Below, one piece after another: positions 39,638 through 48,823 of a stretch of 64,000 bases of DNA. This stretch comes from Psychrobacter sp. Lineage in GTDB: Bacteria > Pseudomonadota > Gammaproteobacteria > Pseudomonadales > Moraxellaceae. The position numbers and the translations under genes were made by a program. Position 1 is the stretch's first letter. Every line of letters begins with the position of its first letter. The stretch is from the NCBI GenBank assembly GCA_029267175.1, contig JARIDJ010000079.1:1-64000 (forward strand), in the 5' to 3' direction. The notes below the pieces were generated by a model. That model was not told the DNA's origin and ran no database searches. It saw only the letters and a program-made list of their open reading frames with translations.

Positions 39638-40261
39638 TTACTCCTTTATTAATAACGGATAAGGATTGACCGCCCTGCCATTGATATAAATGCCGTAATG
39701 CACATGCGGCGGTGTACCTTTGGCGTTGCCGCTATCACCGACATAACCAATAATATCGCCGGTCTCGACCCAATCATTCACCCTGATATCAGTATAGTCT
39801 TCAAGATGAGCATAGTAATGTCCTGCGCCGCCGGGGCCAACGATGACTACCACGCGACCGCCTAAGCTATCATCACCCACCTTACTGACAACGCCGTGAG
39901 TAGTTGCTTGAATAGGGGTGTTTCGCTCAGCAAAGATATCGATGCCTTCATGCGAGCGGCCTGCACTACGAGCGGCTCCCCAAGTGTCGGCTAGATGCTG
40001 CCCAGGCAATGGACTAGGTAAACTATTCTCAGTGGGCAGCGGCTCTTGTAATAGATTAACCTGCTGCCACTTAGCAACCACAAAGCTTTGGGTTTGCAAG
40101 CGTAGCGTCGGCAATACTTTATCGACGATAAATAACAGCGCAAATAATAAAGACGCTCTAATAAGTACGCTTAACAGCCATCCTATCAGCGAGGCTTTAG
40201 GCGCTTTGGTTTTAGCGGTTTTGGGTAGAGCCGGTGGCTTAGGTGGCTTATTAGGTGGCAT
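39638..40261 (-). CDS. M23-family metallopeptidase, membrane-anchored
   Basis: A 207-residue protein. A Pro/Lys-rich cytoplasmic start ([20 protein letters not shown]) is followed by one membrane segment (about 25-45). The LytM/M23 domain spans about 95-205: [17 protein letters not shown] with the zinc His and Asp, YYAHLEDY, and the [10 protein letters not shown] end motif, so the zinc ligands look intact. It probably cleaves peptidoglycan crosslinks or acts as an amidase activator in the periplasm. Single gene. Confidence 0.9.
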   Translation of the reverse strand: MPPNKPPKPPALPKTAKTKAPKASLIGWLLSVLIRASLLFALLFIVDKVLPTLRLQTQSFVVAKWQQVNLLQEPLPTENSLPSPLPGQHLADTWGAARSAGRSHEGIDIFAERNTPIQATTHGVVSKVGDDSLGGRVVVIVGPGGAGHYYAHLEDYTDIRVNDWVETGDIIGYVGDSGNAKGTPPHVHYGIYINGRAVNPYPLLIKE

Positions 40262-40394
40262 CGCACTCTTGTAATTTAGGTGATTGGTATAATATATATC
40301 TTATGCTGTTTGACGCTAAAATACGACTAAGGCAGAGATAATTTGACAGCCTACTTTTAGACGCTCTTAGCGATAACCTACGACTGATACATTT

Positions 40395-41090
40395 ATGATA
40401 GAACCTATAGACAAGCTGGCGACAGCGCTTATTATCGATACCGAAACCGATCAAGGCCGTGATCCAAGGCCTATTCAAGTGGCGACTATTAATGTGGCGA
40501 CTGGTTTTGAGTGGATGAAGTATTTTAATAGCGGCCGCAGCATATCGCCGATAGTTATCAAAGTTCATGGTATTACTGATGATGATGTCGCAGACTGCGA
40601 ACGTTTTGAATTAGAACAGTTTGCGCTACCAGAGTATCTAATTGGTCACAACGTGCGCTTTGACTGGCGGGTGATTGGTAGGCCGTCTGCTAAGCTTATT
40701 TGTACCGTTAGACTAGCGAGAGTGGCTTTTCCAGAATGGCGCTACTATGGTCAGTCAAAGTGTATCGAGCAGCTAATGGGTAAAGAGCAGGCTCATGAGA
40801 TGACTATTGCCGCTCACGATGCGTTAGGGGATGCGCGGATGTGTTATTTGCTTTACAAAGCTTGCTGCGCGCGCTTGCAGATTGCGCCAACTGACTTTGC
40901 CGCAGCGCATAAAATATCTAATACTGCTCATCCGGTGAGTAGAATGCCGTTTGGTAAACACAAAGGCAAGCTAATCAAGGATGTGCCTATTAGTTATATA
41001 AAATGGATGTTAGGTAACATTCACAATATGCAGCCGACCTTATATTCGGCGTTGACTAAGCGTATCGAGGCAGAAAAGCTCAAAGAATGA
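40395..41090 (+). CDS. DEDDh 3'-5' exonuclease with C-terminal DUF3820
   Basis: A 231-residue protein. The exonuclease fold has IIDTETDQGRDPRPIQVA (Asp/Glu), IGHNVRFDWRVI and AAHDALGDARM (His and last Asp), so all four acidic residues and the His are visible. The final 50 residues (RMPFGKHKGKLIKDVPISYI, then KWML) are a DUF3820 domain, earlier called a putative quorum-sensing-regulated virulence factor. This fusion is known in gammaproteobacteria; substrate is unknown. Confidence 0.87.
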   Translation: MIEPIDKLATALIIDTETDQGRDPRPIQVATINVATGFEWMKYFNSGRSISPIVIKVHGITDDDVADCERFELEQFALPEYLIGHNVRFDWRVIGRPSAKLICTVRLARVAFPEWRYYGQSKCIEQLMGKEQAHEMTIAAHDALGDARMCYLLYKACCARLQIAPTDFAAAHKISNTAHPVSRMPFGKHKGKLIKDVPISYIKWMLGNIHNMQPTLYSALTKRIEAEKLKE

Positions 41091-41109
41091 TAAATGGCGT
41101 GCCCTAATT

Positions 41110-42063
41110 TTAGTGATGCTTATGTATCCAGTCCACTGCCATCTGCCATAGCTGTGGTGCTTTGGCATGAGTTTTACTGCTAAAATAACGCATGTGCCCG
41201 ATATGACTGACGCCTAAATCTTTCGGGTCTAAATAGTGCTTTTCGACTGGCATATTAGGAAACACTCTGATCATATCGTCGATATTTTTGCTATTAGCAA
41301 TCTCATCATCAGTGAAGCCTAACCATAGCGAGGGCATAGTTAGCTCATTATAAAAATGATTATGTACCGTCTTACCCAAAGCGGTTTGAATATAACCGGC
41401 GCCATTGCACCACTCGCGCCATTGACGCGCCACGCCGCGAGGTAAAGGCTCGCCCATACCGATTTTGTCAGCTGGCGTGTAGCCTAACACTAGGTTGCTT
41501 AAAGGAATAAAAGCATCCATAAATCCCATCGCTTTGGCTTTGTAGGGCATAGTCATGTTTTTGATCTGCCCTGATGAGCAAGCGACATTGAATACTGAGC
41601 TTATTGCCTGATAGTTAGGCATCAGACCGATGAGCTGACCACCAGCGCTATGACCTATTAGATGGTAGCTTGCCTGCGCAAATTCATACTGCAAAGCATC
41701 GAGCACAGCTGGCATATCATGACGACCCCAGCTTATCAATGAAGCGTCACTTTTTGCCAGCGAGGTCGTTAGCGACTCTCCAATCCCCTCATTATCAAAG
41801 GTGAGGACCCCAAAGCCTTGTTCGGCCAAAAAGGTAGCAAAGTTATGATAAAACTGACGTTTGATACCGGTAGCTGGTGCTATCATTACTGCCACTTTTA
41901 TCTCATTACTGGCTTTAGAGCTAGGCCGATAGACGCTAGCTGCTAACGGATGATTGCGCTCAGTCATAATCGTCAACTGATAGTTATCAATACTATTATC
42001 AGTGCTACTATTGGCATTTTTATGAGCGTAATCTACAGGAGTGGCAGGGTCATTATTGAGCAT
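41110..42063 (-). CDS. Alpha/beta hydrolase (serine aminopeptidase S33-like)
   Basis: A 317-residue cytoplasmic protein. The nucleophile elbow is LIGHSAGGQLIG (about 139-150). IAPATGIKRQFYHNFATFLA and FDNEGIGES mark the oxyanion and following strand, and the C-terminal SHIGHMRYF carries the likely catalytic His. This subgroup is often annotated as predicted alpha/beta hydrolase (COG4757-like). Substrate unknown. About 30 polar residues precede the fold. Confidence 0.85.
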   Translation of the reverse strand: MLNNDPATPVDYAHKNANSSTDNSIDNYQLTIMTERNHPLAASVYRPSSKASNEIKVAVMIAPATGIKRQFYHNFATFLAEQGFGVLTFDNEGIGESLTTSLAKSDASLISWGRHDMPAVLDALQYEFAQASYHLIGHSAGGQLIGLMPNYQAISSVFNVACSSGQIKNMTMPYKAKAMGFMDAFIPLSNLVLGYTPADKIGMGEPLPRGVARQWREWCNGAGYIQTALGKTVHNHFYNELTMPSLWLGFTDDEIANSKNIDDMIRVFPNMPVEKHYLDPKDLGVSHIGHMRYFSSKTHAKAPQLWQMAVDWIHKHH

Positions 42064-42141
42064 GGTTATATCCTAGTCGGCTTAAGAGTGTAGGTGTTGC
42101 GTAGTGATCAATCGTTGTCGAGCGTCTGTTGATAAAGCTTA

Positions 42142-42150
42142 TGGTAAAAT
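42142..42150 (+). promoter_or_regulatory. Candidate extended -10 promoter of the LOG-family gene
   Basis: TGGTAAAAT, an extended -10 with a 5/6 hexamer, about 90 bases before the ATG at 42240. No clear -35. Confidence 0.35.
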
Positions 42151-42239
42151 ATATAACAATTGAAGCTAATTAATAAAAGAATTTAAATGACTGTAGTGCT
42201 ATTTATAAAAAAGCGCTGCTATAACATCTAGGAAATAAT

Positions 42240-42920
42240 ATGATGCAAATGAAGATTAATAATCAAAATTATGAGGTGATTACTAGCCACGATATCGCTG
42301 ATATAGAGCAAGCGGTTGATAAATCTAGCTTGTCTATGCCGTTAGTAGCGGTCTATTGCGGTTCGCGTTTGGGTAATAGTGAGATTTATGAAAAAGCGGC
42401 GCGTGAGCTTGGCAGCGCTCTAGCCAATAATGCTATGGGTCTAGTCTATGGTGGCGCTAGTATCGGTCTAATGGGAGCGGTGGCCGATGAGGTAATCAAT
42501 GGCGGCGCCCAAGCAGTAGGCGTTATCCCAACCTTTATGCTCAAGCACGAAATCGCCCATCAAGGCTTAACCCGTCTACATCTGACCGATACTATGCATA
42601 CGCGTAAAACGGTCATGGCTGAGTATGCCGATGCTTTTATTACCTTGCCCGGTGGTCTAGGAACGCTTGAGGAGATTATGGAGATTGCCACTTGGCGACA
42701 GCTGTATCAGCACGAAAAGCCGATGATTATTCTTAATATCAATGGCTTTTATGATCGGATGCTAGAGCATCTCAAGTTCACTACCGAACAAGGGTTTATG
42801 AAACCGCAAGACCTTGAGCGCTTGGTGGTATGTAATACTATCGATGAAGCTATCGAAAAGCTGCAAACCATTGTCAATATTGATGAAGAAGTCGATACCA
42901 AAAAAATGGTCGGTAATTAA
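42240..42920 (+). CDS. LOG-family protein (TIGR00730, putative nucleotide phosphoribohydrolase)
   Basis: A 226-residue Rossmann-fold protein. It has VAVYCGSRLG (about 37-46), GLVYGGASIGLMGAVAD and the signature PGGLGTLEEIMEIATWRQL. Family members cleave cytokinin- or AMP-type nucleoside monophosphates to base and ribose 5-phosphate. An N-terminal segment of about 35 residues precedes the fold. AGGAAA lies upstream of the ATG. Monocistronic, closed by the terminator at 43020-43056. Confidence 0.9.
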   Translation: MMQMKINNQNYEVITSHDIADIEQAVDKSSLSMPLVAVYCGSRLGNSEIYEKAARELGSALANNAMGLVYGGASIGLMGAVADEVINGGAQAVGVIPTFMLKHEIAHQGLTRLHLTDTMHTRKTVMAEYADAFITLPGGLGTLEEIMEIATWRQLYQHEKPMIILNINGFYDRMLEHLKFTTEQGFMKPQDLERLVVCNTIDEAIEKLQTIVNIDEEVDTKKMVGN

Positions 42921-43019
42921 AACCCGCCTAGGCGCAGTAGTTGGCTATTAATGACCAATCACTAATGATTAACAACTCATTATCAATAACTAATCATAAG
43001 CTACTAGTTATAAGCCATA

Positions 43020-43056
43020 AAAACAGCCACCCTTATTATTAAAGAGTGGCTGTTTT
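43020..43056. terminator. Bidirectional terminator
   Basis: Arms aaaacagccac (43020-43030) and gtggctgtttt (43046-43056), loop of 15, T's after and A's before. It lies between convergent genes. Confidence 0.85.
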
Positions 43057-43119
43057 ATTTATAGCCTGAATCATAATTAATTGATCAACAAACTATAATT
43101 TAACCAATTACAGTTAGTT

Positions 43120-44730
43120 TTAGGCGTGAACAGCAGTCAAGTCATCCAGTATTACCTCATCGATACTATGATTGACCGCCGCCATCGCTAAAGGAAAACC
43201 GCGCTGCTGAGCTAATTCTCGCGCTACTCTATCAATATCAGCCTTATTATTCTGCTTTAGATAAGCCCAATCATGAGTGTAACGCTGTTTATCGGCGGCT
43301 AAGTTTGGCGCTAATAAATCGATATCTATCAATTGACTAACGATTTCGTCAGCGGCCAGTAGAGTAGAGGAGGCTTTGACATTCTCAGCACGAGCATAAT
43401 GCAAATGACCATACAGGGTAACATCAGCGACTCGCAAAGTATCGTCTTTGCCTGGAATCTGCTGACCTCCGTATAGCGCATTACCTACCGTGCGTGCACT
43501 ACTAAAAGTCGGTACAAATTCTGCTACATATTCAATCGATTGCTGACTTCGCGCTTGTAGCGGTGCTTTATCCCAGCCATCTTCAATATAATGGACATAC
43601 TGGGTAGGAAGCGTAGGTTGAGCGCTGTCTTTGGTAGAGGCTACTAGGCCGTCATCAAATAAAGTGATGGCTTTACTCATACCATGAATCTGAAAATAAC
43701 CGCCCGGATAAGGGGTCAACTGCGCCATGCCCTCAGGGGTACCACGAGCGCCATAAACGATAATCTCTGGAATTTGCCCGCCTGCATCATCCCAATGAGT
43801 AATGTAGGAGGATTTGAATTCGACCATACGCTCGACATCGACCCCAACCATATCATCGATAATACCAGTACGAAAGCCGCACGCATTGATTAAATAATCC
43901 ACTTCGATAGATTCAGTCTGACTAGTAGAATTATTATCGTTAGCTTTTTGTTGGTAATCCACGCGCCATTTACTAACATGGTGATTGGCATTGGTGCAGT
44001 CTGTACACTCGACGGCGACGACTTGCTCGACTTGAGTATCGGTGAAGACATGAGCATTGTCATAGCCCTCTAAAGCCAATTGCGCAGAAGCGGCTAAGCG
44101 AAATATATTCCAGCCATATTCTTGCACGACTATCAGTGGATACTTGACCTTATTTAGATCCAAGTACTTAGCCGCTGGAATAACCCATTCATCAACCGTG
44201 GTAGGTACAGCTACTTGCTCGCGGTTAGATAACTCAATAAGCTGCTCCTGACTATAAAGCTGATAGTAGTCCTCAGGCTCGCCTAGCACTTTATTTTTGG
44301 GATCCTCAGCGATCAGCTCACGATAAGCCTCAGTTAGTATATCCAAGCGTGGTAACAAGTCTTCCGGCAAACCCTCATCGCGGGTTGGTACGGCAAAGAC
44401 AGTAGGACGCACATCGATAGTATGAGGATACAGGCGCAAAATATCGATACATTGCTTAAGTAGGGCTACGCAGTCCTCATCAGGAATCTCACGATACAGA
44501 TTGCCGCCAGCATGCAAATGACACATAGGCGGGCCGTCAATCAGTGAGGACTTTTTTTCAAATAAATAAGTCTCAAGACCTAAAGCCGCTAAGCGAATAG
44601 CAATAGTCGCGCCAGCCGTACCACCGCCCAAAATACCAACTCGCTTAGCAGGATTAGAGGGATCTTTTACTGTAGTATTAGCACGGCTAGTAAGCATTGA
44701 AGACTGTGTCTGATTAGAGAGTGTGGTCAT
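43120..44730 (-). CDS. FAD-dependent oxidoreductase of unknown substrate
   Basis: A 536-residue protein. An N-terminal dinucleotide-binding motif VGILGGGTAGATIAIRLAAL (about 32-51) is followed by ETYLFEKKSS, so FAD binding is well supported. A second FAD contact may be INACGFRTG. No transmembrane segment or metal cluster is visible. GGG-rich and halogenase-like features are absent, and I cannot name a subfamily. It stands alone between two long spacers. About 25 polar residues precede the fold. Confidence 0.75.
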   Translation of the reverse strand: MTTLSNQTQSSMLTSRANTTVKDPSNPAKRVGILGGGTAGATIAIRLAALGLETYLFEKKSSLIDGPPMCHLHAGGNLYREIPDEDCVALLKQCIDILRLYPHTIDVRPTVFAVPTRDEGLPEDLLPRLDILTEAYRELIAEDPKNKVLGEPEDYYQLYSQEQLIELSNREQVAVPTTVDEWVIPAAKYLDLNKVKYPLIVVQEYGWNIFRLAASAQLALEGYDNAHVFTDTQVEQVVAVECTDCTNANHHVSKWRVDYQQKANDNNSTSQTESIEVDYLINACGFRTGIIDDMVGVDVERMVEFKSSYITHWDDAGGQIPEIIVYGARGTPEGMAQLTPYPGGYFQIHGMSKAITLFDDGLVASTKDSAQPTLPTQYVHYIEDGWDKAPLQARSQQSIEYVAEFVPTFSSARTVGNALYGGQQIPGKDDTLRVADVTLYGHLHYARAENVKASSTLLAADEIVSQLIDIDLLAPNLAADKQRYTHDWAYLKQNNKADIDRVARELAQQRGFPLAMAAVNHSIDEVILDDLTAVHA

Positions 44731-45271
44731 TAGTGTGCTCTTATTTATTTAGCAGTTTAAAATTCGATATCTCATTATTTATACGTTTTGACTGATATCG
44801 ACAAGTGTTACTGTTTTTGAAGTTATAGAGGATATGCGTCCGTTAAAAGCTTAATTCAATCAAATCTACAAACTTTAACAGCTCTTTCAACCCTAACTTA
44901 TTGTGTAGAAATACTTATCTTCTTTAGAACTATTTTATAAAAAACTAAAGGATATATCATAGCAGTTACGTAAGAAGATGCATTAGTTTTGTCACTAAAA
45001 AACTGGCATCCCTAGCTTATCAAAAGGTATTAATGGACGGCTTTTAAAGCGCCATAATAAGAATGATTACTAGATCAACAATAGAGTTGTTATAGGTTTT
45101 GTAAGTTTTTTGATTAACAAAATAGATTGTTGCAGGACTGTGTTATATTAAAATGGATTAAAGCGGTATTTAGAGCATATTTATAGAGCATACTTAAAGT
45201 ATCAGGCTTGCCATTAACATTGTCCTAAAATTGCACATAACAATAAGACTCATAACGATAAGGAAGTTATT
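44731..45271. other. Divergent AT-rich intergenic region
   Basis: About 540 bases between the FAD oxidoreductase and the lipoprotein. No gene or hairpin stands out. TTGCAG (45133) and TATATT (45145) look like promoter hexamers but are too close together to pair. Confidence 0.45.
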
Positions 45272-45718
45272 ATGAAAAATATTATGATACTCACCGCTGT
45301 TGCAGGTGTTTTGAGCCTAACAGGCTGCTCAACGATAGATAATGTACTAGGAACGAATTTGGCGGGTATGAACGATAAGCAAGCTACTAGTAGTATGGGT
45401 ATGAATAATGCTGTACCGGTGAGCAGTTTGAACGGTGTACTGGTTGACTCTCGCAACAATATGACTTTATATACCTTTGATAAAGATACAATGAACAAGT
45501 CAAATTGTTTGGGAGATTGCTTAAAGGCTTGGCCGGCACTAAAAGCGACCAAAGGTAATACTACTTTAGGGCAGTATTCCACTTTTCAGCGTGATGATGG
45601 TAGCTATCAATGGGCAGTAAATGGTAAGCCTTTATATTACTTTGTCAAAGATAAGAAAGCGGGCGATATGATGGGGGATAATGTCAAAAACGTTTGGCAT
45701 GTTGTCAAAACCAAATAA
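45272..45718 (+). CDS. Lipoprotein_15 (COG4315) family lipoprotein
   Basis: A 148-residue lipoprotein with signal peptide and lipobox LTGC (Cys19). Two repeats of the secreted PF03640 type follow: LVDSRNNMTLYTFDKD...CLGDCLKAWPAL with two cysteines, and SYQWAVNGKPLYYFVKDKKA...VWHVV. Function is unknown; homologues are called 'secreted repeat' proteins. AAGGAAG lies upstream of the ATG. Monocistronic, with a probable terminator at 45774-45804. Confidence 0.9.
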   Translation: MKNIMILTAVAGVLSLTGCSTIDNVLGTNLAGMNDKQATSSMGMNNAVPVSSLNGVLVDSRNNMTLYTFDKDTMNKSNCLGDCLKAWPALKATKGNTTLGQYSTFQRDDGSYQWAVNGKPLYYFVKDKKAGDMMGDNVKNVWHVVKTK

Positions 45719-45773
45719 TAAAAATGCAGCTTTTAAGATAAATCCTCTAAACCTTATTAAGGTTAAAAACAGT

Positions 45774-45804
45774 AGCAGCTACTCCTTGAGATCGCTGCTT
45801 TTTT
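45774..45804 (+). terminator. Probable terminator of the lipoprotein gene
   Basis: Arms agcagc (45774-45779) and gctgct (45794-45799), loop of 14, then a T run. Confidence 0.6.
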
Positions 45805-45910
45805 GCTTGTAGAGTAACTAATGTGTAGTAATTGTATTAACAACTATATTAAGATAAGTTTTGTGCTGTTACTGACTAGTGGTAACCGTGCCAGCTAGCA
45901 TAGACGCTAC

Positions 45911-45939
45911 TTGCATTAGCGCCTAAAAACCGTTAAAAT
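45911..45939 (+). promoter_or_regulatory. Candidate promoter of rpmE2
   Basis: TTGCAT and TAAAAT separated by exactly 17 bases. It predicts a leader of about 165 bases ahead of the L31 gene. Confidence 0.4.
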
Positions 45940-46112
45940 CGCGGTTCAATTTTCCCGCTGGGGATAGGCTAAGGAGCAGTGGTGTGGTGTTGGGTACTGG
46001 AATAAGCCAGTGACACAATGGCTAGACTGATAGATGTGCTTAGTGCCTCAGTTACGTATGTTTAAGAGCTTAAAGTATTAAGCAGACATACATCGGACCT
46101 AGAGAGATTATT

Positions 46113-46382
46113 ATGCGTAAAGATATCCATCCTAATTACCAAGAAGTTTTATTCCATGACACTAACGCTGACGTGTTTTTCTTAACTCGCTCAACCGTTA
46201 AGACCAAGACCACTCGTGAGTACGAAGGCACAGAATACCCATACTATCCGCTTGATATCTCAAGTGCGTCACACCCATTCTACACAGGCGAGCAGCGTAA
46301 GAGCTCTACTGAAGGCCGTGTTGCTAGCTTCAACAAACGCTTTGGTGCGTTTGGTGGTCGTAGCAAAAAAGCTGCTGAGTAA
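46113..46382 (+). CDS. rpmE2: Ribosomal protein L31, type B (zinc-independent)
   Basis: An 89-residue large-subunit protein: [20 protein letters not shown], then [20 protein letters not shown] and FNKRFGAF. There is no cysteine at all, so the zinc-binding CxxC pairs of type A L31 are missing, which defines type B. In many bacteria the B form is made under zinc shortage by Zur; I see no Zur palindrome here, so it may be the main L31. GAGAGATTATT precedes the ATG. Closed by a long palindromic terminator. Confidence 0.96.
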   Translation: MRKDIHPNYQEVLFHDTNADVFFLTRSTVKTKTTREYEGTEYPYYPLDISSASHPFYTGEQRKSSTEGRVASFNKRFGAFGGRSKKAAE

Positions 46383-46425
46383 GCTTTACGACTGGATTTG
46401 GCTTGTTATGATAATGAGTCAAAAC

Positions 46426-46463
46426 ACACAAAAAACCGCTGAATATTCAGCGGTTTTTTGTGT
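46426..46463. terminator. Long perfect palindromic terminator
   Basis: A 38-base perfect palindrome centred on gaatattc, with the core accgctga/tcagcggt and A and T tracts as outer arms. It lies between convergent rpmE2 and the SGNH hydrolase gene. Confidence 0.92.
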
Positions 46464-46504
46464 TTATGGGTTTTATCCTACAATAAGGTGACAAATTTTA
46501 GCCT

Positions 46505-47314
46505 TTATTTAGACTCTAGCAGCTCGCTAATAAGCTCAGCTAACTGCTGAGCCCAGTACTTATAAGTAATGGGACTAGGATGGAAACCATCACTAGCAAA
46601 CATAGTGGCGGGGTCGATGGGCTGACCATTGCTATGCTCTTCACTCATACGCTTAAAGTCCGCTTCCATGTAGTAGACGCCGCCATGCTCAGCACACACT
46701 TGCTGCAATACTTTATCTAAACTTGTCGCGATGGCTCCTATAAAGACATTTAGGGGTGCTGGCAAGGCGGGCATCTGCGCCATCGGTGGCAGGCTTGAAA
46801 AGATAAGCACACGTACGCCAAACTTACGCTTGGCAACAACGATAATCTCCTCCAAATATTTTTGCCAGTGGTCTTTAGCGATATTGGTCGTGGTGTCATT
46901 GACCCCGACGCTTAACACCATGACATCGACTGGCAGCTTAGGCGCTGCCATGACATACAAGCGGCGCAAAATATCGAAGCTAGTATGCCCGGTTGTCGCT
47001 TGTAGTGACCAATCAATCATATCGAATTGAGCGTTAATAATCGCTTGCTGCTGTAGGGCCGGTATGAGCTTGCCGATTAGCGCATCTGTCTGCGTCTCAC
47101 TACCCACGCCTGCGGCTGCAGAGTCGCCAACTAACATCAGAGTCAGTCTTCTAGCGGCTGTCAGCTTACCAGTTTGGCTAAGATGAAGCTGACCATGACG
47201 CTCGCCCTCAGGTTCAGGCAGGCGCACGGTATCACGCTTTACTTTACGCCCTTGATAAATATAAATAGGCGCAAGAAACACATCTTTCGCTGATAATTTG
47301 ACTGCTACTACCAT
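46505..47314 (-). CDS. SGNH/GDSL hydrolase
   Basis: A 269-residue protein. Block I has the nucleophile Ser in LMLVGDSAAAGVGSE (about 59-73), block III is VGVNDTT with Asn, and block V is ASDGFHPSPITYKYW with Asp and His, so the catalytic set is intact. No signal peptide is seen, so it is likely cytoplasmic. Family members are esterases or lipases. Its start overlaps the end of nadV by 7 bases, making it the last gene of the NAD salvage unit; a link to NAD metabolism is only positional. Confidence 0.88.
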   Translation of the reverse strand: MVVAVKLSAKDVFLAPIYIYQGRKVKRDTVRLPEPEGERHGQLHLSQTGKLTAARRLTLMLVGDSAAAGVGSETQTDALIGKLIPALQQQAIINAQFDMIDWSLQATTGHTSFDILRRLYVMAAPKLPVDVMVLSVGVNDTTTNIAKDHWQKYLEEIIVVAKRKFGVRVLIFSSLPPMAQMPALPAPLNVFIGAIATSLDKVLQQVCAEHGGVYYMEADFKRMSEEHSNGQPIDPATMFASDGFHPSPITYKYWAQQLAELISELLESK

Positions 47315-48720
47315 CCTGTACGCTCTCTTATAACTGTTAGGCTATCATCAACCATTAATTTGCCATCGACATAGACCTTACGCAGTAAGCTTTCACTATT
47401 AGCGTGAGTATCAGCTTTTAATTGCTGGGTCTTAACCGTTCTTACTTGACCCTTGCTATCTTTTATTAAGGCCAGTCGTCCTTTTTTGGAGCGTTTAGAA
47501 TGACTTGTAACCGGATCTTTATAGATATCTTGCCAATCGCCATTGATACAGATGGCGCTAGCTTTCATCGCCCAGCTCATCGTATCGCGGTTGACTTGTT
47601 GCAGCAAACCGCCGCCCATGCCAAAGGTGATATTTTCAGCGCTAAAGCCAGCTTCCATGACCGCATTAATGATTTTACCTAAGCTTTGCGCGCTGATACC
47701 ATCGCCTTGAATGAGCCGTACATAATCAGGCAGCACTTTATAGCCTTTGCTATTGATAGTAGTGCCAAATTTCACCGCTAAACGCTCTAAAGCTTCTCGC
47801 ACCACCTTAATCGGCTCGCCACTATCAGGCCTAATAACTAAAGTGCCGCCCATATTTTTGACTGCCTCCTTTAGCGCGTCACCCCAGATATTGTCGATAG
47901 CATTCCATAAGTCGTAGCTGTCTGACACTACCGAAAAGGCTTTATCTTTACCGCCAAATTGCTCAATCATATTAGCAAAAGCTGCCGTTTCGCCTTCGCG
48001 TCCCCAAGCAGTCATGGTGCTATGCTCAGCGGCAGGAATAGAAAAAGCTGCCATGTCTTTATCCATTCCATACCAGCGACTAGCCGCCACTAAAGCGGTC
48101 ATCGAATCGGTACCCGAGAAATTGACTAAGTTTGCAAGGCTGCCTAGCGCTACTGACTCAAAGCTTGAGGCTCCGCGCGCGCCAAAATCATGCAATCTAA
48201 AAGGTAGCGAATCAGTATTATCAGCGGACTTCTCTAATGCTTTACGAATAATACCTTTGCAATAATAGGAGATACTAGCGACCGTTGAGGGATACCAAAT
48301 AGCGCGTAGTAGGGCGGTTTCAAGATAGCTTGGCAGCCAATAGAACTCAGGATCAGTATTGACAATCTGACAGACCACATTCGAGACTGGCACGATACTA
48401 CCTTCAGGTACAGCCTCGATACATACTGGCAGATAGCCGCTGTGCTTCTCAAGCAAACGCTGCCAACCGCTACGATTGAAGGGTAGGCCATGTGCCTTAA
48501 TCACCAACTCCGCTTCATCGATATCTTGTTGAGTAATAGGGCGGCTAAGATACTCTTTGATAAAGGCTTGTAGGCCGAAGAACACCACATCATAATCGCC
48601 ACCTCTAGCCTCAACATAGCTTGACATATACTCGCTACCCTTTGGGTATTGTACCCAGTGTGAGGTTTTATAACTGTCAGAATTTAAGATTAAATTTTTA
48701 AAATTGCTGGTATACATCAC
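47308..48720 (-). CDS. nadV: Nicotinamide phosphoribosyltransferase
   Basis: A 470-residue enzyme making NMN from nicotinamide and PRPP. It has the NAMPT-type start NLILNSDSYKTSHWVQYPKG, VEARGG, HDFGARGASSFESV and VIRPDSGEP near residue 300, then GDGISAQSLGKII. This is the nicotinamide, not nicotinate, branch. Length matches bacterial NadV (about 460-490). It lies 103 bases downstream of the NadM-Nudix gene and overlaps the SGNH gene by 7 bases. With NadM it forms the two-step deamidation-free route from nicotinamide to NAD. Confidence 0.94.
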   Translation of the reverse strand: MMYTSNFKNLILNSDSYKTSHWVQYPKGSEYMSSYVEARGGDYDVVFFGLQAFIKEYLSRPITQQDIDEAELVIKAHGLPFNRSGWQRLLEKHSGYLPVCIEAVPEGSIVPVSNVVCQIVNTDPEFYWLPSYLETALLRAIWYPSTVASISYYCKGIIRKALEKSADNTDSLPFRLHDFGARGASSFESVALGSLANLVNFSGTDSMTALVAASRWYGMDKDMAAFSIPAAEHSTMTAWGREGETAAFANMIEQFGGKDKAFSVVSDSYDLWNAIDNIWGDALKEAVKNMGGTLVIRPDSGEPIKVVREALERLAVKFGTTINSKGYKVLPDYVRLIQGDGISAQSLGKIINAVMEAGFSAENITFGMGGGLLQQVNRDTMSWAMKASAICINGDWQDIYKDPVTSHSKRSKKGRLALIKDSKGQVRTVKTQQLKADTHANSESLLRKVYVDGKLMVDDSLTVIRERTGW

Positions 48721-48823
48721 AGAACTCCTCTGCTTTAAAATACCGTAGCTGCTTTTTTGAGGGGCAGTTACGGCGGTTGACCCTTGCCGTCTATCGGCTT
48801 AGGTGGTAAAACGCAGTAATCAA

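Larger units (their letters stand above)
45719..46112. other. Intergenic region with rpmE2 promoter and leader
   Basis: About 390 bases. It has a small hairpin (accttattaaggt, about 45751-45763), the lipoprotein terminator, a promoter candidate at 45911-45939 and then a leader of about 165 bases to the L31 start. The leader is relatively G-rich and has no ORF. Confidence 0.55.

Noticed and set aside
46216..46491. 91-residue frame overlapping rpmE2
   Set aside because: Out-of-frame shadow of the L31 gene and its terminator.
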